A model generated the notes under the pieces. The model worked only from the letters and a program-made list of their open reading frames with translations. It was not told where the DNA came from and made no database searches. Position numbers and translations under genes: made by a program. From Nocardioides sp. QY071 (GTDB lineage Bacteria; Actinomycetota; Actinomycetes; Propionibacteriales; Nocardioidaceae), in the NCBI RefSeq assembly GCF_029961765.1, contig NZ_CP124681.1:620001-684000 (forward strand): 64,000 bases of DNA, given 5' to 3'. Below are positions 58,500 to 64,000 of this stretch, in pieces (within the stretch, counting starts at the first letter, position 1; the number at the start of each line of letters is the position of its first letter).

Positions 58500-59770
58500 C
58501 TGAGACCGTCTTCACGTACGCCGCGCCCGCCCTCAAGTTCGGACGGGGTGCCGCCGCCGAGGTCGGGTACGACGTCCGCGGCTGGGGCGCGCGCCGGGCC
58601 CTGCTGGTCACCGACCCGGGCGTGCTGGCCGCCGGCCACGCCGAGACCGTCGCCGCCTCCCTGCGCAGCCACGGCGTCGAGGTGGTGACCTACGCCGGCG
58701 CGCGGGTCGAGCCGACCGATGCCTCGCTGGAGGAGGCGGTCGCCTTCGCCCGCGGCGAGGGCCCGTTCGACGCGGTGGTCGCCGTCGGCGGCGGCTCGTC
58801 GATCGACACCGCGAAGGCGGTGGCGCTGCTGGTGACCAACCCGGGCGAGCTGATGGACTACGTCAACGCGCCCATCGGCAAGGCGCGGGGACCCGAGCAG
58901 CCCGTGCTGCCGCTGGCCGCCGTACCGACGACGACGGGGACGGGTGCGGAGTCCACCACGATCTGCGTGATGGACGTGCTGGCGCTCAAGGTGAAGACCG
59001 GCATCAGCCACCCCGCGCTGCGTCCGCGGCTGGCCGTCGTGGACCCCGCGCTGTCGGCGACCCAGCCCGCGGGCGTGATCGCGGCGGCCGGGATGGACAT
59101 CCTGTGCCACGCGCTGGAGAGCTACACCGCCCGCTGGTACGGCGAGTTCCCGGCCAAGGAGCCGCAACAGCGGGTGCCGTACTGCGGCTCGAACCCGATC
59201 GCGGACCTGTGGTCGGAGAAGGCGATGGGGATGCTCTCCGGGGCGTTCCGGGCCGCCGTACGCGCGGCGCGGGAGGGCGACGACGGCGGCGAGGCGGCCG
59301 AGCAGATGGCGCTCGCGGCGACCTTCGCCGGGCTCGGGTTCGGCAATGCCGGCGTGCACATCCCGCACGCCAACGCGTACCCGATCGCCGGCCGGGTCCG
59401 CGACTTCCGTCCCGCCGACTACCCGCAGGACGAGGCGATGGTGCCGCACGGCATGGCCGTGGCGCTGACCGCTCCCGAGGCCTTCCGGTTCACCTTCGAC
59501 GCGGCGCCCGAGCGACACCTGCGGGCCGCGCGGCTGCTCTCGCCCGGCGTCTCCGGCTCCGACGCGTCCGTGCTGCCCGGGGTGATCGCGTCGCTGATGC
59601 GCGACATCGGGATCCCGAACGGCCTGGCCGAGGTCGGGTACGGCGCCGGCGACGTCGACGCGCTCGTCGACGGTGCGCTGCAGCAGCAGCGGCTGCTCGC
59701 CACCGCGCCCAAGGACGTGGCCGGCGAGGACCTGGCCACGATCATGACCGCCTCGCTCGAGCACTGGTGA
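58496..59770 (+). CDS. Iron-containing dehydrogenase, hydroxyacid-oxoacid transhydrogenase-like
   Basis: 424 residues, Fe-ADH fold. VAVGGGSSIDTAKAVALL binds the cofactor, PTTTGTGAE follows, and metal ligand regions include AAGMDILCHALESYT and MVPHGMAVALTAPE. The insert with WYGEFPAKEPQQRVPYCGSN and the NAGVHIPHANAYPIAG motif resemble ADHFE1-type hydroxyacid-oxoacid transhydrogenases, which pass hydride from 4-hydroxybutyrate to 2-oxoglutarate. GTG start overlaps the Nudix stop. Confidence 0.87.
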   Translation: MTETVFTYAAPALKFGRGAAAEVGYDVRGWGARRALLVTDPGVLAAGHAETVAASLRSHGVEVVTYAGARVEPTDASLEEAVAFARGEGPFDAVVAVGGGSSIDTAKAVALLVTNPGELMDYVNAPIGKARGPEQPVLPLAAVPTTTGTGAESTTICVMDVLALKVKTGISHPALRPRLAVVDPALSATQPAGVIAAAGMDILCHALESYTARWYGEFPAKEPQQRVPYCGSNPIADLWSEKAMGMLSGAFRAAVRAAREGDDGGEAAEQMALAATFAGLGFGNAGVHIPHANAYPIAGRVRDFRPADYPQDEAMVPHGMAVALTAPEAFRFTFDAAPERHLRAARLLSPGVSGSDASVLPGVIASLMRDIGIPNGLAEVGYGAGDVDALVDGALQQQRLLATAPKDVAGEDLATIMTASLEHW

Positions 59771-59795
59771 TCGCGGCCGGCGGAGCGGGCCACCG

Positions 59796-59801
59796 TAGGA
59801 T
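59796..59801 (+). promoter_or_regulatory. -10 element, leaderless small-peptide gene
   Basis: TAGGAT ends 6 nt before the GTG at 59808. Confidence 0.5.
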
Positions 59802-59807
59802 TGCCGG

Positions 59808-59894
59808 GTGAACCCCCGCCACCGCCGCCTGATCATCCCGGCCGCGTTGGTGGCACTCCTGCTCATCGTGATCGTGGCGGCCCTGGTCAAGTGA
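59808..59894 (+). CDS. 28-residue single-helix membrane peptide
   Basis: The short frame encodes a basic start (MNPRHRRL) and one hydrophobic helix (IIPAALVALLLIVIVAAL) ending VK. It has its own TAGGAT -10 six bases upstream, and its TGA overlaps the GTG of the methyltransferase gene (GTGA), which argues for real translation. The topology of a small tail-anchored or regulatory peptide is plausible; no family is known to me. Confidence 0.6.
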   Translation: MNPRHRRLIIPAALVALLLIVIVAALVK

Positions 59895-61084
59895 GCACGC
59901 TCGCGCTGGAGGACGGGTTGGCGCGGGTCCGGGTGGACCTGCTGGCCGACGAGCGCCTGGTGCGGGCCGTCGCGTCGGGCCGCCGCAGGGCCGCCGTACC
60001 TCCGTGGCGGCGGGTCGAGCTGCGCTGGGTGGACCTCAAGGCGGGACGGCACCTCCAGGTCGTGCGGTACGACGCCACCCAGGCCCACACCGCCAACCAC
60101 GCGCGCGGGTCGGCGGCCGAGGAGGCCGTCGACGCGCTGTTGGCCGAGCCGTTCGGCAACTGGACCGTGGAGACCGACGAGCAGCAGCTGAGCCTGCGGG
60201 TGACCAAGAAGGGCTCCGCGGTGGTGCACACGGCGGCGCGGTCGGGGGAGGCGCCGGCGGACCGGAGCCACGACCGCGCCAAGGACCGGCTGCTGCCGGA
60301 GGACGACCCGGTGTTCGCCGCGCTCGGTCTCGCCGACGCACAAGGGCGGATCAAGCCGAGCCGGATGGCGAAGTACCGCCAGGTCGAGGACTTCCTGCGG
60401 ATCCTGGACCGGTCGGTCACCGAGGCGATCGCCAAGAGCCGCCTGCGCAAGCCGACGGCCGAGGACCCGCTGCGGGTGGTCGACCTCGGCTGCGGCAACG
60501 GCTACCTCACCTTCGCCGCGCAGCGCTACCTCAGCGAGCGCCGCGGCCTGCCGGTGCGGCTGACCGGCGTCGACGTGAAGGAGCAGTCGCGCGACCACAA
60601 CGCCTCCGTGGCCCGGGAGCTGGGGATCGACGCGACCTTCGTCGCCGGCACCATCGGTGCCGCCGAGCTGGAGCAGGCGCCCGACGTCGTGCTCGCCCTG
60701 CACGCCTGCGACACCGCCACCGACGACGCGCTCGCCCGCGCGGTCGGCTGGTCCGCGCCGCTGGTGCTGGCCGCCCCCTGCTGCCACCACGACATCGCGG
60801 CGCAGCTGCGCGGCGCGCAGCCGCCGGCGCCGTACGCCTCGCTCGTGCGCGACGGCATCCTGCGCGAGCGGTTCGCCGACACCCTGACCGACACGCTGCG
60901 CGCGCTGCTGCTGCGGCGGGCCGGCTACCGGGTCGACGTGATGGAGTTCGTCGACAGCCAGCACACGCCGCGCAACACGCTGCTGCGGGCGGTGCGGACC
61001 GGCACCGTCGCCGACGAGGGGGAGTACGACGCCCTCGTGGCCGCGTGGGAGATCCGCCCGCGGCTCGGGGAGCTGCTCGGGTGA
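59891..61084 (+). CDS. SAM-dependent methyltransferase, METTL25/Methyltransf_32-like
   Basis: 397 residues. The Rossmann fold starts with VVDLGCGNGYLTFAA (about 196-210); GVDVKEQSRDHN is the acidic ribose loop, and LVLAAPCCHHD (about 291-301) is the Cys-Cys-His-His motif of the Methyltransf_32 group. The N-terminal 150 residues (with WVDLKAGRHLQVVRYD) are an unassigned domain probably for substrate recognition. The substrate may be rRNA or ribosomal protein by analogy, unproved. GTG overlaps the small peptide gene. Confidence 0.8.
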   Translation: MSTLALEDGLARVRVDLLADERLVRAVASGRRRAAVPPWRRVELRWVDLKAGRHLQVVRYDATQAHTANHARGSAAEEAVDALLAEPFGNWTVETDEQQLSLRVTKKGSAVVHTAARSGEAPADRSHDRAKDRLLPEDDPVFAALGLADAQGRIKPSRMAKYRQVEDFLRILDRSVTEAIAKSRLRKPTAEDPLRVVDLGCGNGYLTFAAQRYLSERRGLPVRLTGVDVKEQSRDHNASVARELGIDATFVAGTIGAAELEQAPDVVLALHACDTATDDALARAVGWSAPLVLAAPCCHHDIAAQLRGAQPPAPYASLVRDGILRERFADTLTDTLRALLLRRAGYRVDVMEFVDSQHTPRNTLLRAVRTGTVADEGEYDALVAAWEIRPRLGELLG

Positions 61085-62031
61085 GGAAGGTCCTGGCGCT
61101 GGTGCTGCTGGCGCCCTTCGCGATCGGCTTCCTCTCGCCGGGCGCCGCGGTCGAGCCGCCTGCTCCCGACCCGGTCTTCGCCTTCACCGACCCCGAGATC
61201 ACCGAGTCCAGCGGCCTGGTCGCCCGCGACGGCCTGGTGGTCACCATGAACGACTCCGGCGACCGCAACCGGGTCTTCACCGTCGACCCGGCCACCGGGG
61301 GCACCGTCGGCGTCACCCGCTGGCAGGGCGACGCCACCGACATCGAGGCGCTCGCCCCGGCGGGCGACCACGAGGTGTGGGTCGGCGACATCGGCGACAA
61401 CCTGGGCTCGCGCGACCACGTCGAGGTCGCGCGGGTGCCGTTCGGCCGCGGCGACCGCGAGGTCCACGCGCCGACGTACCGGCTCGTCTATCCCGACGGC
61501 CCGCACGACGCCGAGACGCTGCTCGCCGACCCCGCGACCGGCCGGCTGTACGTCGTCGCCAAGGAGTTCATCGGCCGCCTGTACGCCGCGCCCGAGCACC
61601 TCGACCCCGACGGACCGAACCGGCTGACCCTCGTCGACGAGGTGCTCGGCATCGCCACCGACGGCTCGTTCACCCCCGACGGCGCGCACCTGGTGCTGCG
61701 CAACTACGGGCAGGCGGCCGTCTACACGTGGCCGGGGCTGGAGCGGGTCGCGCAGGTCGACCTGCCGCAGCAGCCGCAGGGGGAGGGGCTCGCGATCAGC
61801 GAGTCCGGGGAGGTGCTGGTCGGCTCGGAGGGGGCGGGCGCGGAGGTGCTGCGGGTGGACCTGCCGCTGCCCGCGCCGGAGGCGACGCCCGGGCCGGTGC
61901 AGGACACCGACGACGACAGCGGGCGGGCGCCTGTCGAGGTCGAGCGGTCGTGGTGGCCGTGGGCGCTCGGTGGCGTGGCCGGCCTGGTGGTCGTGGGCGT
62001 GCTGCTGCGCTCGCTGCGGCCGCGGGACTGA
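61081..62031 (+). CDS. Exported propeller-like protein with C-terminal membrane anchor
   Basis: 316 residues. Signal-like start (VLALVLLAPFAIGFLSPGAAV). The repeated pattern of VWVGDIGDN, YVVAKEFIGRLY and LVLRNYGQAAVYTW suggests a beta-propeller of about six blades. An acidic linker (DTDDDSG) precedes one helix (WWPWALGGVAGLVVVGVLL) and a basic tail, a topology of a surface-anchored protein. No enzyme motif. GTG overlaps the methyltransferase stop. Confidence 0.7.
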   Translation: MRKVLALVLLAPFAIGFLSPGAAVEPPAPDPVFAFTDPEITESSGLVARDGLVVTMNDSGDRNRVFTVDPATGGTVGVTRWQGDATDIEALAPAGDHEVWVGDIGDNLGSRDHVEVARVPFGRGDREVHAPTYRLVYPDGPHDAETLLADPATGRLYVVAKEFIGRLYAAPEHLDPDGPNRLTLVDEVLGIATDGSFTPDGAHLVLRNYGQAAVYTWPGLERVAQVDLPQQPQGEGLAISESGEVLVGSEGAGAEVLRVDLPLPAPEATPGPVQDTDDDSGRAPVEVERSWWPWALGGVAGLVVVGVLLRSLRPRD

Positions 62032-62069
62032 TCGGGTCTGATCCGGCGGGTTGCGGGCACCTGACCGAC

Positions 62070-63023
62070 GTGGCCCGGCTGCGTCGTACCTCTCCCGATG
62101 AGCCGGGCTGGACCCGGCGCCGGGCCGGGCGCGGCTTCGTCCACCTCGGGCTCGACGGCCGTCCGCTCGGGGCCGAGGACGCGGCCCGGTGCAAGGCGCT
62201 GGTGATCCCGCCGGCCTGGACCGACGTGTGGATCTGCCCGCGACCCAACGGGCACCTGCAGGCGGTGGGCACCGACGCGGCCGGACGACGGCAGTACCTC
62301 TACCACCCGGACTGGGTCGAGCAGCGGGCCGCGCAGAAGCACGAGCGCGTCATGACGCTGGGACGGCGGCTGCCCCGGATCCGCAAGCGGGTGCTCGCCG
62401 ATCTCGACGACGACGTCGGACCGCAGGCGAGCTGCGCCCTGGCGGTCCGGCTGATCGACCTGGGCTGCTTCCGGATCGGCAACGACGTGTACGCCGAGGA
62501 GTACGGCTCGTTCGGGCTGACGACCCTCGAGCGGCAGCACGTGCACCGGTCCGGGGATGTGCTCGTCTTCGAGTTCACCGGGAAGTCGGGGATCGAGCAC
62601 CACGTGGAGATCGACGACCCGGTCGCGGTGCGCGCCCTCGAACGGCGGCGGCGCCGGCGCCGGAAGGACCCGCGGCTGCTCGACGTCACCGGCACCGACG
62701 TCAACGACTACCTGCGCGAGGTGAGCGGGCTGGAGATCACCGCGAAGGACTTCCGTACCTGGCACGGCACCGTCCTCGCGGCAGCGGCGCTCGCGCAGGC
62801 GCCCGGCCCGGAGGCGTCGAAGACGGCGCGGAAGCGTGCCGTCGCGGCGGCGATGCGGGAGGTGGCCGAGTTCCTCGGCAACACGCCCGCCCTGGCCCGG
62901 TCGGCGTACGTCGACCCGCGGGTGGTCGACGCCTACGCCGAGGGTCGCACCATCCGGGTCCGCGCCGGCGCGACCCGCGAGCAGCTGGAGCGGGCGACGC
63001 TGCGGCTTGTCGGCGGTCGGTGA
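62070..63023 (+). CDS. DNA topoisomerase IB
   Basis: 317 residues, the bacterial/poxvirus-type enzyme that relaxes supercoils by nicking one strand. Catalytic residues by family: Arg in KRVLADLDD-adjacent helix RIRKR, Lys in FTGKSGIEHHV, Arg/His in KDFRTWHGT, and nucleophile Tyr280 in ARSAYVDPRVVDAY. DVWICPRPNGHLQAVGTDAAG is the typical N-terminal DNA clamp. Start GTG at 62070 is the best fit; no ribosome binding site. Sporadic in bacteria, common in actinobacteria. Confidence 0.9.
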   Translation: MARLRRTSPDEPGWTRRRAGRGFVHLGLDGRPLGAEDAARCKALVIPPAWTDVWICPRPNGHLQAVGTDAAGRRQYLYHPDWVEQRAAQKHERVMTLGRRLPRIRKRVLADLDDDVGPQASCALAVRLIDLGCFRIGNDVYAEEYGSFGLTTLERQHVHRSGDVLVFEFTGKSGIEHHVEIDDPVAVRALERRRRRRRKDPRLLDVTGTDVNDYLREVSGLEITAKDFRTWHGTVLAAAALAQAPGPEASKTARKRAVAAAMREVAEFLGNTPALARSAYVDPRVVDAYAEGRTIRVRAGATREQLERATLRLVGGR

Positions 63024-63035
63024 CACGATCGGGGC

Positions 63036-63341
63036 GTGAGCGAGCACGAGTTCACCGCCGAGCTGTGGCGCTGGCAGGCACGCGACGAGGAGTCCGGCGG
63101 CGCCTGGTTCTTCGTCAGCCTGCCGTTCGAGGTCTCCGACCTCATCGACGAGACCGCGCCCAGCAAGGGATTCGGGAGCGTCCGGGTCGAGGTCACGGTG
63201 GGGTCCAGCACGTGGCGCACGTCGGTGTTCCCGAGTGCTGCGGAGAAGACCTTCGTGCTGCCGGTCAAGAAGGCGGTCCGCACCGCCGAGGGGCTGGTCG
63301 AGGGTGGACCCTGCACGGTGCGGCTGCGTACGGTCGAGTGA
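63036..63341 (+). CDS. DUF1905 protein
   Basis: 101 residues of the DUF1905 type (a small beta-barrel fold). The family pattern is clear: FTAELWRWQARDEESGGAWFFVSLP, GFGSVRVEVTVGSSTWRTSVFP and VLPVKKAVRTAEGL. No catalytic function is known. GTG start with CACGAT 6 nt upstream; the stop overlaps the macro-domain start (TGATG). Confidence 0.85.
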   Translation: MSEHEFTAELWRWQARDEESGGAWFFVSLPFEVSDLIDETAPSKGFGSVRVEVTVGSSTWRTSVFPSAAEKTFVLPVKKAVRTAEGLVEGGPCTVRLRTVE

Positions 63342-63832
63342 TGCAGATCGAGGTCGTCGAGGGCGACATCACCGCACAGCAGGTCGATGCGATCGTCAAC
63401 GCCGCCAACCGCCGGATGCGCGGAGGCGGTGGGGTCGACGGGGCGATCCACGCGGCCGGTGGGCCGGAGGTGCTCGCCGACTGCGTGCGCCGCTTCCCCG
63501 ACGGCCTGGCGACCGGCGACGCCGGCTGGACCACCGCCGGCCTGATGCCCGCGCGCTGGGTCATCCACGTCGTCGGCCCCAACCGCAACGCCGGCGAGAC
63601 CGACCGGACCCTGCTGACCTCCTGCTACCGCCGCGCGCTCGAGGTGGCCGACGAGCTCGGCGCCCGCTCGGTCGCCTTCCCGCTGGTGAGCGCCGGGGTC
63701 TACGGCTGGCCGAAGGACGACGCCGTCGACGCGGCGCTCGAGACGCTGCGCTCGACGCCCACCGAGGTCGAGCTGGCGCGGCTGGTGGCGTTCGGGCGCT
63801 CGGCGTACGAGCTCATCGCGGGCCGGCTGTAG
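63341..63832 (+). CDS. Macro-domain ADP-ribose hydrolase (MacroD type)
   Basis: 163 residues. VEGDITAQQVDAIVNAANRRM, GGGGVDGAIHAAGG and the phosphate-loop-like PLVSAGVYGWPKDDA are the MacroD/YmdB signature. These enzymes release ADP-ribose from O-acetyl-ADP-ribose or from modified proteins. The ATG shares its A with the DUF1905 stop. Overlaps the convergent GNAT gene by 20 bp. Confidence 0.92.
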   Translation: MQIEVVEGDITAQQVDAIVNAANRRMRGGGGVDGAIHAAGGPEVLADCVRRFPDGLATGDAGWTTAGLMPARWVIHVVGPNRNAGETDRTLLTSCYRRALEVADELGARSVAFPLVSAGVYGWPKDDAVDAALETLRSTPTEVELARLVAFGRSAYELIAGRL

Positions 63833-64000
63833 GGCGCACCCAGCGCCGCCAGTCGTCCTGGCGGGCGTAGCCGGCAGCGCGCCAGATGGTCTGGCCGAGG
63901 TCGTTGTGCTCGAGGACCATGGCGTCGATCCGGGACGCGCCGAGCGCGACCAGGCGCGCGGTCGCCGCGTCGACCAGCAGAGAGCCGATGCCGCACCGGC
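63813..64000 (-). CDS. GNAT acetyltransferase, N-terminus outside window
   Basis: The last 61 codons of a minus-strand gene that enters from the right edge. RCGIGSLLVDAATARLVALG is motif A of the GNAT fold (R-x-x-G-I-G, acetyl-CoA pyrophosphate loop), and MVLEHNDLGQTIWRAAGYARQDD is motif B with the conserved Asn and aromatic residue. Substrate unknown. Confidence 0.75.
   Translation of the reverse strand, partial: RCGIGSLLVDAATARLVALGASRIDAMVLEHNDLGQTIWRAAGYARQDDWRRWVRPTAGPR

Overview
This 64 kb window comes from a very GC-rich (about 70 percent or more) actinobacterium. Gene order and content point to Propionibacteriales, most likely Nocardioides or a close relative. This assignment is inferred from the gene neighbourhood, the repeat families and the start-codon habits; no search was run. 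The core is the conserved actinobacterial block tRNA-Thr, tRNA-Met, rpmG, hadA-like, hadB-like, murB, then tRNA-Trp, secE, nusG, rplK, rplA, then rplJ, rplL, mkl-type ATPase, rpoB, rpoC.

Layout. 1-5.7 kb: a partial membrane protein, an S66 (MccF-like) peptidase, an FAD oxidase and two tandem LuxR-type regulators. 5.7-11.9 kb: an apparently iron-controlled minus-strand operon in which a three-domain protein (adenylation, carrier, membrane acyltransferase) is translationally coupled to a complete Fe(III) ABC importer (fbpA, fbpB, fbpC). Two DtxR/IdeR-like boxes sit on its promoter. 11.9-17.1 kb: an F420-type nitroreductase homologue, an RDD protein and two glycosyltransferases facing each other. 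Between the glycosyltransferases lies a 1.3 kb unit with 69-bp terminal inverted repeats around a single gene for an AbiEi-like HTH plus nuclease-like protein. 17.2-21.8 kb: a pirin, LrgA, LrgB and lipoprotein operon, then an amidase. 21.8-35.9 kb: tRNAs, ribosomal protein and transcription genes, interrupted by a pair of secreted paralogues with a relic third copy, adenosine deaminase, and a TetR regulator with a membrane protein behind a two-operator promoter.

36.1-47.6 kb: a complete mce lipid-import operon (MceG ATPase, two YrbE permeases, MceA-F, two Mce-associated proteins) sits between rplL and rpoB. Most genes overlap by 4 bp (ATGA or GTGA), so it is probably read as one unit. The last gene joins a J-like domain to an Mce-associated domain and carries an in-frame palindromic element. 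47.6-55.6 kb: rpoB and rpoC. 55.6-64 kb: a DUF4232-type protein, a menaquinone/geranylgeranyl reductase, a 22-bp iteron array, a double-Nudix protein, an iron-dependent dehydrogenase, a 28-residue membrane peptide, a methyltransferase, a propeller-like secreted protein, topoisomerase IB, a DUF1905 protein, a macro-domain protein and a partial GNAT.

Two regulatory habits recur. Many genes carry a TANNNT hexamer exactly 6-7 nt before the start codon, which is the leaderless-mRNA arrangement common in actinobacteria. Operon partners are joined by ATGA, GTGA or TGATG overlaps. The least explained items are the inverted-repeat unit at 14.7-16.0 kb, the palindromic insertion in the J-like/Mce gene, the 22-bp iteron array at 57.4-57.6 kb, and the coupling of a carrier-protein/acyltransferase enzyme to Fe(III) uptake.
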